From contig NZ_JAUCBS010000001.1 in the NCBI RefSeq assembly GCF_034676705.1, positions 7,019 to 71,018 on the forward strand: a DNA stretch of 64,000 nt, given 5' to 3'. Made by a program: the position numbers and the translations under genes. This document shows, piece after piece, positions 16,852-25,199 of the stretch (the first letter of the stretch is position 1; each line of letters starts with the position of its first letter). The stretch is from Gemmobacter sp. (GTDB taxonomy: Bacteria > Pseudomonadota > Alphaproteobacteria > Rhodobacterales > Rhodobacteraceae). The notes beneath the pieces are model-generated. The model did no database searches. It saw only the letters and a list, made by a program, of their open reading frames with translations, and was not told the origin of the DNA.

Positions 16852-17058
16852 GGGCCAGCCCCTGTTGCACTGGCCCCTACATAAGCCCGCCCCCGCCCCT
16901 GCGCCATGGGCTTTGCCAGACCTCGCCACTCGTCCCCCTTTCATCTTGCCCTAAATATCCTCAGGGGGTCCGGGGGCAGAATGCCCCCGGCGCCGCTGGC
17001 AGCCCCGCGCCATCGGCAGTATGTAGGGGGGAACGGCAACCGAGGGCGCGCGCAGGGC
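16852..17058. promoter_or_regulatory. Divergent region between kdsD and the glycosyltransferase at 17059
   Basis: The 207-base gap contains the second copy of the intergenic repeat. Near both starts lies the same decamer, tatgtagggg: on the minus strand at about 16873-16882 before kdsD, and on the plus strand at about 17020-17029 before 17059. Each lies 20-30 bases from the start codon, so tatgta may be the -10 box of each promoter. No convincing -35 boxes were seen. Confidence 0.35.
16938..16990 (-). repeat. Rhodobacteraceae-type intergenic repeat, copy 2 (inverted relative to copy 1)
   Basis: The plus strand reads ctttcatcttgccctaaatatcc followed by ggggg and then a perfect 9-bp hairpin, ccgggggca-gaa-tgcccccgg (16970-16990). 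Reversed, this is the same order as at 10115-10200. The hairpin would lie in the leader of the gene at 17059 if transcription started upstream of it. Confidence 0.6.
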
Positions 17059-17952
17059 ATGACAGCAGAAACCGACTGGCAGCTGGTGCTGGTGCTGTGG
17101 GGCACGAAATACCCGGTGGCCGAGGTCAATCACCTGATCGCCACCATCCGCGCCCGCGCGCAGCCTGCGCCGGCCCGCGTGGTGCTGCTGACCGACCGCC
17201 CGCGCGACGGGCTGGCAGCGGGCGTGACCTGCCGCGAGATCCCCGATTTCTTCCTGGCGCCGGAATTCCGCTCGGGCGGCTGCCAGGCGAAACTGTGCAT
17301 GTTCGAGGCAGGCCTGGTGCCCGCCGACATGCCGGCGATCTTTGTCGATATCGACACGGTGGTGTTCGGCAACCTGGCCCGTCTGCTGGATTTGCAGACC
17401 CGCCCGGAGACGGTGGCGATCTTTCAAAGCACCGCCCTGCCCTTTGGCGCCTTTGCCCGCTGGCTTTACCGCGTGACGGGCGGGCGGCGCTATGCGCGGG
17501 GCAATTCCTCGATCGTGGTCTATCACCCGCAGGCAACAGCCCATGTCGCGGCCCGGTTCCGCGCCATGGTGGCGGAACACGGGGCCAATGGGCGCCGGCC
17601 GATGGTGGCGGATGAACGGTTCCTCAGCTGGGCGCATCAGCCGCATATGCGGGCGATCCCGGCCGGTCTGGCGGTGAAATTCCCCACCGAATTCATGCTG
17701 CCCTGGCGCTGGCTGATCCGGGCGCGCGCCGCCCTGCCTTCGGTGCGCCGCCGCTGGGCCGGGCTGGTCGCCGTGACCCTGCCGGGCGTCGAGGTCAAGG
17801 GCGAGGCGCTGCTGGACCTGCCCGAAGGCGCCGAGGTGGTGGACCGCAAGGGCCGCCGCCTGATCTGGTCGGAAACCGCGCTGGGGCCGGTCAAGGCCCG
17901 GCTGGAAACCCATTACCGCGCCCTGCGCGACATCAAGGAGGACGGCCGATGA
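17059..17952 (+). CDS. Putative glycosyltransferase, GT-A-like with DID motif
   Basis: A 297-residue soluble protein. LVLVLWGTKYPVAEVNHLI opens a nucleotide-sugar-binding-like fold. AIFVDIDTVVFGNLARLL (~95-112) resembles the DxD region of GT8-like or related enzymes, and GNSSIVVYHP plus ADERFLSWAH fit a retaining GT-A transferase. Donor unknown. The ATG at 17059 is preferred, with caggg just upstream. Its stop overlaps the start of the cytidylyltransferase gene by 4 bases, heading a four-gene plus-strand operon to 20396. Confidence 0.65.
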   Translation: MTAETDWQLVLVLWGTKYPVAEVNHLIATIRARAQPAPARVVLLTDRPRDGLAAGVTCREIPDFFLAPEFRSGGCQAKLCMFEAGLVPADMPAIFVDIDTVVFGNLARLLDLQTRPETVAIFQSTALPFGAFARWLYRVTGGRRYARGNSSIVVYHPQATAHVAARFRAMVAEHGANGRRPMVADERFLSWAHQPHMRAIPAGLAVKFPTEFMLPWRWLIRARAALPSVRRRWAGLVAVTLPGVEVKGEALLDLPEGAEVVDRKGRRLIWSETALGPVKARLETHYRALRDIKEDGR

Positions 17953-18659
17953 TCCTTGGCCATATCGGCGCCCGCAAGGGATCGAAGGGGGTTCCGGGCA
18001 AGAACTTCCGCCTGCTCTGCGGCAAGCCGCTGATCGACTGGTCGCTGGACCAGCTGCTGGCCAACCCGCGCGTGGGCGCGGTGGTGGTCTCGACCGATGA
18101 CGAAGCGATCTATGCCCATGCGGTGGCCCGGGGCGCGCTGCCCATCGGGTTGCGCCCGGCGGAACTCGCGACCGATGCGGCGCCGAAATGGGGCGTCTGG
18201 CAACATGCGCTGGCCGCAGGCGAGGCGGCGGCAGGCCAGCCGGTGACGGCCTTCCTGGACCTCGACTGCACCTCGCCCCTGCGGCTGGACAGCGATATCG
18301 ACGCGGCCCTTGACCTTTACGAACGCGAACGCCCCGACATGGTGATGAGCGTCTGCGAGGCGCGCAAGAACCCCTATTTCAACCTGGTGGAACTGGACGA
18401 CCAGGGCGGGTTGCAGGTGTCAAAGACCCTGCCCGGCGGGGTCTGGTCGCGGCAGGCGGCGCCGAAGGTGTGGGAACATGCCGCCTCGACCTATGTGGTC
18501 GATCCCGCCTATCTGCGGCGGGCCAAGACCATCTACGAGGGCCGGGTGATCCCGTTCGAGATGCCGCCCGAACGCTGCACCGATATCGACACGCCCTTCG
18601 ATTTCCGCCTTGTGGAATGGATGATGGGCGACCGCCTGAAAGGAGAGCATCATGGCTGA
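17949..18659 (+). CDS. Acylneuraminate (nonulosonate) cytidylyltransferase, NeuA/LegF/PseF family
   Basis: A 236-residue nucleotidyltransferase that would activate a sialic-acid-like nonulosonate as its CMP sugar. GARKGSKGVPGKNFR (7-21) is the CTP-binding signature. VVSTDDEAIYAHA and FLDLDCTSPLRLDSDIDAA (the equivalent of QPTSPLR) are also family features. The C-terminal ERCTDIDTPFDFRLVEWMM is typical. It overlaps its neighbours on both sides (4 and 8 bases). With the neuC- and neuB-like genes at 20426 and 24099 the window covers epimerase, synthase and cytidylyltransferase steps; which acid is made (Neu, Leg or other) cannot be decided. Confidence 0.88.
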   Translation: MILGHIGARKGSKGVPGKNFRLLCGKPLIDWSLDQLLANPRVGAVVVSTDDEAIYAHAVARGALPIGLRPAELATDAAPKWGVWQHALAAGEAAAGQPVTAFLDLDCTSPLRLDSDIDAALDLYERERPDMVMSVCEARKNPYFNLVELDDQGGLQVSKTLPGGVWSRQAAPKVWEHAASTYVVDPAYLRRAKTIYEGRVIPFEMPPERCTDIDTPFDFRLVEWMMGDRLKGEHHG

Positions 18660-19452
18660 ACCCGTTTCCGACCTGTCGGGGCGCACGATCTTCATCACCG
18701 GATCGGGGGGCGTGCTGGGATCGACCTACGTGCGGCGGATGCTGGCGGCGGGGGCCCATGTCATCGCATCCGATCTGCCGGGGCACCGGGCCGATGCGCT
18801 CAAGGCGCTGCACGGCGATGATCCGCGGTTCCGGTTCTATGACCTGGATGTCTCGGACGAGGATCAGGTCACCGGCATCTTCCAGCGCATCCTGGCCGAT
18901 GGCTGGCAGCCCAATGTGGTCTTGAACAATGCCGCCATCACCGGCGAGCTGCTGATGGGCGCCGGCAAGGGCTTCCCGGATTTCGCCGATATTTCCGTGT
19001 CGGACTGGGAACGCACCATGCGCACCAACCTGACGGCACCTTTCATGGTGGCCCGCCAGATGGACCGCGACATCGTGGGCAAATGGCCCTGCACGCTGAT
19101 CAACGTGGCCTCGATGTATGCGCTGAACGGCGCGCATCACCGGATCTATGACGGGATGCCGTTCAAGAACTTCTCGGCCTATGGCGTGTCCAAGGCCGGG
19201 GTGCATGGGCTGACGGTGTGGCTGGCCGGCTACTGGGCGGCGCGCGGCGCCACGGTGAACACCATCGCGCCGGGGGCGGTGTTCAACAACCATTCCGAGG
19301 AATTCCAGCGCCGGGTGGGCGATCTGATCATGGCGGGCCGCATGGCGAAACCCGATGAAATCGCCGATGCCATGCTGTTCCTGTCCAGCCCGGCCGCCGG
19401 CTACATGACGGGCCAGCTGATCAACGTGGATGGCGGGTTCTCGGCATGGTGA
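18652..19452 (+). CDS. Short-chain dehydrogenase/reductase
   Basis: A 266-residue classical SDR. The NAD(P)-binding motif is FITGSGGVLGSTY (residues ~13-25). VLNNAAITG is the NNAG motif, the catalytic Ser lies in NVASMYAL, and the YxxxK motif is YGVSKAG. It resembles SDRs found beside CMP-nonulosonate synthetase genes in flagellar or surface glycan clusters (such as PtmA), though the substrate is unknown. It overlaps the genes before and after by 8 and 7 bases, so it belongs to the same operon and probably acts on a sugar-nucleotide or nonulosonate precursor. Confidence 0.82.
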   Translation: MAEPVSDLSGRTIFITGSGGVLGSTYVRRMLAAGAHVIASDLPGHRADALKALHGDDPRFRFYDLDVSDEDQVTGIFQRILADGWQPNVVLNNAAITGELLMGAGKGFPDFADISVSDWERTMRTNLTAPFMVARQMDRDIVGKWPCTLINVASMYALNGAHHRIYDGMPFKNFSAYGVSKAGVHGLTVWLAGYWAARGATVNTIAPGAVFNNHSEEFQRRVGDLIMAGRMAKPDEIADAMLFLSSPAAGYMTGQLINVDGGFSAW

Positions 19453-20396
19453 GGCCGGATGGCGTGATTGCCGTGATCGGTGCGGGATCCATCGGCAGGC
19501 GCCATGCCGGCAATCTGGCCGCCCTTGGGGCACGGGTCGAGCTTTTGCCCTGGCGCAGCTTTGACAAGGCGGCGCTGGCGGCCCGGACCGATATTGCCGG
19601 GGTGGTCATTGCCACCGAAACCCCGATCCGGCTGGAGCTGATCAGGCTCTGTTCGGCCAAAAACTGGCCGTTCTATGCCGAAAAACCCCTCGCCTGGCAG
19701 GTGGATCAGGCGCAGGCCATCCATGCTGCCGCCGCCCCGGTGGCGGCGCGGTCGATGGTGGGGTTCATGATGCGCTGGCATCCGGTGGTGCGGGCGCTGG
19801 CCGCGATGGATCTGTCCGACACCTTCCGCATCCAGGCCGAAATCGGCCATGACGTGCGGCAATGGCGCCCGGACTGGAGCTTTGCCGCCAGCTATGCCGC
19901 CCGGCCCGCAGGGGGCGGCGTGCTGCTGGATCTGTGCCACGAGGTCGATCTGGTGCTGGCGCTGTTTCCGGGCCTGCACCTGCACGATGTGCAAAGCCTG
20001 GGCCATGCCGAATTCCCGGCCGTGGATTTCGCCACCAGCCTGCATCTGACCACGCCCGATGGCGCCGCGGTGCGGATCGCGATGGATTACCTGTCGCCGG
20101 TCTTTGTGCGGCGGCTGGTGATTTCGGGCCTGACCCGGCGGATCGAGGCCGATCTTCTGGCCTCGCGCCTGACCATCCTGACCGATGCCGGGGCAAGGAC
20201 GCAGGACTTTCCGTTCGAGCGCAACGACATGTTCCTGGCGGCGATGCGCGAGTTTCTGGCGCTGGCGGCCGGCGCGACCCTGCCCGATGATCCCCTGCGC
20301 CCGACCTTCGCTGCGATGGAACCGTCCAGCCTGCTGATTGCCCGCGCCTGGGAACAGCGGCAGTTCAGTGGCGCGCTGACCCTGCCGATGGGGTGA
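19446..20396 (+). CDS. Gfo/Idh/MocA family oxidoreductase
   Basis: A 316-residue NAD(P)-dependent sugar dehydrogenase-like protein. IAVIGAGSIGRRHAGNL (residues ~8-24) is the Rossmann motif. GVVIATETPIRLELI and FYAEKPLAWQVDQA carry the EKP motif with the family lysine. PAGGGVLLDLCHEVDLVLAL is the usual G-x-x-x-D-x-x-x-H block. The substrate is likely a nucleotide sugar or nonulosonate intermediate, judging from its operon partners. It is the last gene of the 17059-20396 operon; a strong hairpin follows immediately. Confidence 0.85.
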   Translation: MVRPDGVIAVIGAGSIGRRHAGNLAALGARVELLPWRSFDKAALAARTDIAGVVIATETPIRLELIRLCSAKNWPFYAEKPLAWQVDQAQAIHAAAAPVAARSMVGFMMRWHPVVRALAAMDLSDTFRIQAEIGHDVRQWRPDWSFAASYAARPAGGGVLLDLCHEVDLVLALFPGLHLHDVQSLGHAEFPAVDFATSLHLTTPDGAAVRIAMDYLSPVFVRRLVISGLTRRIEADLLASRLTILTDAGARTQDFPFERNDMFLAAMREFLALAAGATLPDDPLRPTFAAMEPSSLLIARAWEQRQFSGALTLPMG

Positions 20397-20400
20397 AAAC

Positions 20401-20426
20401 AGGCTCTGTTCTGCGAAACAGAGCCT
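20401..20426. terminator. Bidirectional terminator-like hairpin between convergent genes
   Basis: aggctctgtt (20401-20410) pairs perfectly with aacagagcct (20417-20426) across a 6-base loop. It sits 5 bases after the Gfo/Idh stop and touches the neuC stop, with AT-rich flanks (gaaaac, tta). Position between convergent genes supports termination in both directions. Confidence 0.75.
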
Positions 20427-21547
20427 TATCCGATGTCCTGGAACGCCTTTTGCAGGCCCCGGTCCCAGAAGCCCGGATCGGCCAGCACGGCGGCGAAACG
20501 GTCGGCGGCGCGGCCTTCGCCAAAGCCGGTATGGGGCGGGTGGCGCCGGCCCCATTCGCGGGCCAGAAAGCCGGCGATCGCCGCGCTGTCGTCTGCCTCG
20601 CAGGCGGTGACCGAGGCGGCCTCGGCCCGGTTGGTCTGGCGCGTGCCGACATCGAGCGAGGCCAGCCCCAGGAACGGCGCCTCGCGCACGCCGGCGCTGG
20701 AATTGCCGACGATGCAGGCGGCATGCTTCATCAGTTCGGAAAAATGCGCAAAGCGCATCGAGGGCAGCACGCGGAACCTGTCCCGTGGCAGCGCGTCGAT
20801 GACGGCAAAGATCCCTTCGGACCCCGGATCGTTGTTCGGCGCGATCACCACGAAATTCCGCCCCGAGGCCGCCAGCCCCCCGAACAGCGCCGCCGCCTGC
20901 GCCCCCATGGTGGCCTGTTCCGAGGTCACCGGGTGAAAGGTGGCGATGCCGTAATCGGCAAAGGGAATGCCATAGCGCGCCCGCACCTGATCCAGCGTCA
21001 CGCCGGACGGTCCGGCGTGGAAATCCAGTTCCGGCGAGCCGATGGCATGGATCGACCCTTCGGGTTCCCCCAGCGCCATCACCCGGCGCCGCGCGGTATC
21101 GGACGACACGAAATGATGCGTGCAGAGCTTGGTGTTGCAGTGGCGGAACACCTCGTCGATGGTGCCCGACACCTCGCCGCCCTCGACATGGGCGGACCGG
21201 ATGTAGTTGGTGGCCGCCACCAGCGATCCGGCCAGCGCCTCGATCCGGTCGCCATGGATCACGATCAGGTCGGGGCGGTTTTCCGCCAGGTAATCCGACA
21301 GGCCGATGACGGTTTTCGCCAGCACGATGTCCTGGGGATCGCCGGCGCGCTGGTTGAGGAACTCATGCGTCTCGGTGCCCGGCATGCGGCGCACCTCGTT
21401 CACGGTCAGGCCGTAGCGGCCCATCATGTGCATGCCGGTGACAAAGAACGTCACCCGGTGCCCGGCATCGCGGGCGGCGGCCGCCAGCGGTTCCAGCTTG
21501 CCGAAATCGGCGCGGGTGCCGGTCAGGAACAGGAGGTGGCGGGTCAT
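20426..21547 (-). CDS. UDP-N-acetylglucosamine 2-epimerase, hydrolysing (NeuC/LegG family)
   Basis: A 373-residue enzyme of the NeuC class, which releases UDP and yields an N-acetylmannosamine-type sugar for nonulosonate synthesis. LTGTRADFGKLEPL (8-21), LIVIHGDRIEALAGSL, AHVEGGEVSGTIDE and GNSSAGVREAPFLG are the family motifs. It is a single minus-strand gene ending in the shared terminator, divergent from the glycosyltransferase at 21744 across about 196 bases. The product should feed the NeuB-like synthase at 24099. Confidence 0.9.
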   Translation of the reverse strand: MTRHLLFLTGTRADFGKLEPLAAAARDAGHRVTFFVTGMHMMGRYGLTVNEVRRMPGTETHEFLNQRAGDPQDIVLAKTVIGLSDYLAENRPDLIVIHGDRIEALAGSLVAATNYIRSAHVEGGEVSGTIDEVFRHCNTKLCTHHFVSSDTARRRVMALGEPEGSIHAIGSPELDFHAGPSGVTLDQVRARYGIPFADYGIATFHPVTSEQATMGAQAAALFGGLAASGRNFVVIAPNNDPGSEGIFAVIDALPRDRFRVLPSMRFAHFSELMKHAACIVGNSSAGVREAPFLGLASLDVGTRQTNRAEAASVTACEADDSAAIAGFLAREWGRRHPPHTGFGEGRAADRFAAVLADPGFWDRGLQKAFQDIG

Positions 21548-21743
21548 GCAATTCCCTTGGCGGATCAGACCGTGTTAGCCGCCGGGCCGCGCCATCGCAA
21601 GGCGGCAGTCATGGACAGTCGGCCGCCGAAGCATTATCTGCTCCGCCGGGTCCGCAGGACCGCGCTTCGTGGCAGGCGGCAGCAACGGCAGGCGGTGACG
21701 ATCAGGCGCGACAGTGCCAGTGACCAGAAGGAGGGCTGTGCCC

Positions 21744-22553
21744 ATGACCCGCGTCATCGTCTCGTTGACGGCCATTCCGCCGCGCTTTCCCTATCTGGAC
21801 GGCGTGTTGCAGGGGCTGCTGCGCCAGACCCTGCGCCCCGAGGCGATCCTGCTGAACATCCCCGAGACCTACCGCCGCGCCGGTTTCAACCCGGTGACGC
21901 CGCCGCCGGTGCCCGAAGGCATCACGCTGAACCGGGTGCCGCGCGATTTCGGCCCGGCCACCAAGATCCTGCCGACGCTGGAGATGTACCGCGATCAGGA
22001 TGTGCTGCTGTTCTTCTGCGACGACGACAAGGTCTATGATCCGCAGGCACTGGAACGCTTCGTGGCCGCCGCCACGGCCCGCCCGGGCGAGGCGATCTGC
22101 GAAGAAGGCAGCGACGTGGCCGACAATTGCGGCATCCCGTTCCGCGGCAGCCGTCAGCCGCGCTATGCCCGGCGGCGCAAGGATCTGCTCTATCGGCTGA
22201 GGCGGGCGGCCAGCCTCGGGCGCTGGAAATCGCGCAAGGCGGCGTCGAGCGGCTATGCCGACATCCTCGAAGGCTGGGGCGGCGTGATGGTGCGCCCCTC
22301 GTTCTTTGGCGACGAGGTGTTCGACATTCCCGATCCGCTGTGGATGGTGGACGACATCTGGCTGTCGGGCCACCTGACGGTGCGGGGCGTGCCGATCTGG
22401 CTGGAATTCGGCGGCCCCCGGGCCGGGGCCGCGCGGAACGAGGTGAAGCGGGCGGCGCTGCGGACGCAAGTGGTAGACGGCATGGACCGCCCGGCGCTGA
22501 ACGCCGCCTGCGTGCGGTATTACCAGGAGAGATACGGGATATGGCTGCCATGA
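21744..22553 (+). CDS. Putative glycosyltransferase, GT-A-like
   Basis: A 269-residue protein. VIVSLTAIPPRFPYLDGVL starts the fold. DVLLFFCDDDKVYDPQALER carries a DDD metal motif, and LEGWGGVMVRPSFFG plus LWMVDDIWLSGHL resemble acceptor-side regions of GT-A transferases. AGGAGG about 10 bases before the ATG at 21744 fixes the start over an ATG ten codons earlier. It overlaps the next gene by 13 bases. Donor and acceptor are not identifiable. Confidence 0.65.
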   Translation: MTRVIVSLTAIPPRFPYLDGVLQGLLRQTLRPEAILLNIPETYRRAGFNPVTPPPVPEGITLNRVPRDFGPATKILPTLEMYRDQDVLLFFCDDDKVYDPQALERFVAAATARPGEAICEEGSDVADNCGIPFRGSRQPRYARRRKDLLYRLRRAASLGRWKSRKAASSGYADILEGWGGVMVRPSFFGDEVFDIPDPLWMVDDIWLSGHLTVRGVPIWLEFGGPRAGAARNEVKRAALRTQVVDGMDRPALNAACVRYYQERYGIWLP

Positions 22554-23338
22554 ACGGACAAGAGCGGGACCGCTTCGCCGGGGCCGTGCTGGCGGCCCTG
22601 CCCGCCGCCCGCGTCATCAACCTTGCCGCCAGCACCGCCAGGCTGGCCGGGATCGCCGCCCGCCTCGACGCAGCCGGCCTGGCCTGGAGACGGCACGAGG
22701 CCGAGGCGCCGGTCTCGGTCGAGGCGGCGCGGGCCCATCCGCTCTATCGCGGGGCGCGGGTGCGGGCGCTGTTCGGGCGCGATCTGAACCGGGGCGAGAT
22801 CGGCTGCTACCTGAGCCATATGGCCGCGATGCAGGCGGCGCTGGACGAGGGCGCGGCCTGCGCGCTGATCCTGGAGGACGATGCCGTCCCGCTTCCCGGC
22901 GCCGGGCAGGCGCTGGCTGCCCTTTCGGCTCGGCTTGCAGCCCCGGCCGGGCCGCCGGTGGAATGGCTCGGCCTGTGCCGGACCCTCGGCAAGTGGGGCG
23001 CCCCGCTGGAGGAGGTGGCGGGCCATCGCCTGCTGCGGGCCTGGCGCCCACCGCTGATCGCCAGCGCGATCCTGTGGACCCGCCCGGGGATGGAACGCTT
23101 CCTGGCCCATGTCGCGCGGCACGGCATCGACCGGCCGGTGGACGATGCGATGCGCGCCTGCTTTGCCCGCGCGGGAACCGCCGCTGTGCTGGCCCGGCCG
23201 GTGTTTTCGGAAGACGGCAGCGACAGCACCATCGACCCGCAGAGCGCGCGCCACTCGGGGCAGAACAAGCTGACGCGGATGCGGCGCAAGCTGCCGGATT
23301 ACTTCTGGGCCTCGGTCAACCGGCTGCGCAGCGGCTGA
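22541..23338 (+). CDS. Glycosyltransferase family 25 protein
   Basis: A 265-residue protein with the GT25 (LPS biosynthesis) pattern. VINLAASTARLAGIAARL is the N-terminal strand-helix. LNRGEIGCYLSHMAAMQAAL and ALILEDDAVPLP, with the ED-D motif, are the core signatures. It is translated from ATG 22541 inside the end of the previous gene, with AGGAGA as the ribosome-binding site. Its 3' end overlaps the convergent GT25 gene by 40 bases. Confidence 0.83.
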   Translation: MAAMNGQERDRFAGAVLAALPAARVINLAASTARLAGIAARLDAAGLAWRRHEAEAPVSVEAARAHPLYRGARVRALFGRDLNRGEIGCYLSHMAAMQAALDEGAACALILEDDAVPLPGAGQALAALSARLAAPAGPPVEWLGLCRTLGKWGAPLEEVAGHRLLRAWRPPLIASAILWTRPGMERFLAHVARHGIDRPVDDAMRACFARAGTAAVLARPVFSEDGSDSTIDPQSARHSGQNKLTRMRRKLPDYFWASVNRLRSG

Positions 23339-24117
23339 GCGCGCGGCAACAGCATTCCCCGCTGCGCCAGCCCCCACAGGCGGCGGCCGTAATTCCCGGC
23401 CCGCATCGCGTAATTGCCCAGCCGCCGGTGGCGGGGCGGCTTGACCGCCTCGGCGTGGCCGGGGCCGTTGATCGTGCTGATCCCGCCATCGTCGACATGG
23501 CTCGGAAAGGGTTCCAGCCCCAGCAGGCGAAAGTCATGCGCCCACCAGCGGGTGCCCTCGTAATCCACCGGCATCCGCACGGGCAACATGCGTGGCAGCA
23601 GCCGGGCGGCCAGATCGCGGGTGATCAGATAGCCGCCAAAGCCGGTGGCGGGCCCCAGATAGGCATTCAGCCGGTAGGGCCCCGCCCGGCCCTGCATCAC
23701 GGGCAGCTTGGCACGGATGCGGTTCAGCTTAAGCATGTCCCACTGGTCCGATGCGGCCAGCGCCGCATCCAGCGCGGGCAGGAAGTCATCGTGGAACACC
23801 ACGTCGTCTTCCAGCACCAGCGCGACCGGCCGACCGCTGGCCAGAAACCGCTCCCAGACCGCCAGATGCGACAGATAGCAGCCAATCTCTGCGGGCAGCG
23901 CCGGACGGCCCATGTTGGCGCGAAAGGCCGCGGCTTCCAGCGCCGCTGCGACAAGGCCCGGATCGGCCCGCCCGTCGATGGCGGCAAAGCGTTCCACCGG
24001 CAGGCCAAGGGCGGCCAGCCGGGGCTGCATCTGCCCCCAGCGCGCTGTCGCCCGGTCCAGGTTGATGCACCAGGCCGCCAGATCGGCGCGGGTCAGGCTC
24101 ACGCCAGATCGCTCCAT
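23299..24117 (-). CDS. Glycosyltransferase family 25 protein
   Basis: A 272-residue GT25 enzyme. CINLDRATARWGQMQPRLAA, LPAEIGCYLSHLAVWERFL and ALVLEDDVVFHDDF give the family pattern more completely than in its convergent neighbour at 22541. Its start lies 19 bases inside the neuB-like gene, so it is probably co-translated with it, and its tail overlaps the neighbour by 40 bases. It may add a sugar next to the nonulosonate, but this is only suggested by context. Confidence 0.85.
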   Translation of the reverse strand: MERSGVSLTRADLAAWCINLDRATARWGQMQPRLAALGLPVERFAAIDGRADPGLVAAALEAAAFRANMGRPALPAEIGCYLSHLAVWERFLASGRPVALVLEDDVVFHDDFLPALDAALAASDQWDMLKLNRIRAKLPVMQGRAGPYRLNAYLGPATGFGGYLITRDLAARLLPRMLPVRMPVDYEGTRWWAHDFRLLGLEPFPSHVDDGGISTINGPGHAEAVKPPRHRRLGNYAMRAGNYGRRLWGLAQRGMLLPRAQPLRSRLTEAQK

Positions 24118-25139
24118 TTCAGCTGGGTGTTCCGGCTGACCGCGCGGGTCAGGCGTTTGCCGACCACCTTGTCGAACTCATAGGCCGGGATTTCCCCCGA
24201 TCCGGGGCGGCGGGCCCAGATGTCCTGTTCGCGGATCACATGGCCCTGCGCCAGGTCGGCATCGGCCACCACCGATCCGCGGGCGAAACGGTAGACGTCT
24301 TCTTCCGGGGCGCTGCGCTGCTTGGGGTTGTTGGCGGCAATCCAGATCTCGCGGCTGCGGTCGATCAGGTGGCGCAGTTCCGACGGATCCATCGAATTGA
24401 TGATGTCCGGCCCCTTGCGATAGCGGCTGTCGGTGTAATGCCGTTCCAGGATGCTGGCCCCCAGCGCCACCGATGCCAGCGCCATTTCCGGCCCGATGGA
24501 ATGGTCGGAAAACCCGACGACGGCATTGGGGAAGGCGGTTTTCAGGTCGGTCACGCCGCGCAGGGACACGATTTCCGGCGGGCTTGGGTAAAGGTTGGTG
24601 CATTCCAAGAGCGCATAGGGCACGCCGGCATCTTCCAGAATCTGCACGCTGGCGCGGATCGTGTCGATGGTCTGCATGCCGGTCGACAGGATCACCGGCT
24701 TGCCCTTGCGCGCGATATGGCGGATCAGCGGCAGGTTGTCGGCCTCGCCCGACCCGATCTTGTAGGCGGGCACATCCAGCGTTTCCAGGTAATCGGCCGC
24801 CGCGCGGGAAAACGGGGTGGAGATCCAGATCATCCCCAGCGATTCCGTATAGCGCTTCAGCTCGGCTTCCTCGTCCAGGCTCAGCGCGCAGGCCTCCATC
24901 ACATGCCAGATCGAGACATCGGCATTGGGCGGAAAGATCGCCTTGGCCTCGTCCGTCATCTCGTCTTCCAGGATATGGGTCTGGTGCTTGACCATCTCGC
25001 AGCCCGACAGGGCCGCCAGGCGCACCATCTCCCTGGCCACGGCAAGGTCACCGCCATGGTTGATGCCGATTTCGGCAATGACCAGCGGCGGGTGATCGGC
25101 GCCGATGCTGCGCCCGGCGATGGTGATGGAATTGGGCAC
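24099..25139 (-). CDS. N-acetylneuraminate/legionaminate synthase family protein
   Basis: A 346-residue NeuB-type synthase that would condense phosphoenolpyruvate with a mannosamine-type sugar to a nine-carbon acid. VIAEIGINHGGDL (~20-32), MVKHQTHI, YKIGSGEADNLPLI, ILSTGMQTI, LECTNLYPSPPE, VGFSDHSIG and ILERHYTDSRYRKGPD form the TIM-barrel core. The C-terminal ~60 residues are the SAF/antifreeze-like domain. The GTG at 25139 is chosen because GAGGA lies 6-10 bases upstream and the domain starts there. It is the upstream partner of the GT25 gene. Confidence 0.9.
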   Translation of the reverse strand: MPNSITIAGRSIGADHPPLVIAEIGINHGGDLAVAREMVRLAALSGCEMVKHQTHILEDEMTDEAKAIFPPNADVSIWHVMEACALSLDEEAELKRYTESLGMIWISTPFSRAAADYLETLDVPAYKIGSGEADNLPLIRHIARKGKPVILSTGMQTIDTIRASVQILEDAGVPYALLECTNLYPSPPEIVSLRGVTDLKTAFPNAVVGFSDHSIGPEMALASVALGASILERHYTDSRYRKGPDIINSMDPSELRHLIDRSREIWIAANNPKQRSAPEEDVYRFARGSVVADADLAQGHVIREQDIWARRPGSGEIPAYEFDKVVGKRLTRAVSRNTQLKWSDLA

Positions 25140-25199
25140 GGGCTGTCCTCGTCCGGCTTGGGGTTGCCCGCTCTGGCTACACGAGGGGCAGGGGAACAA

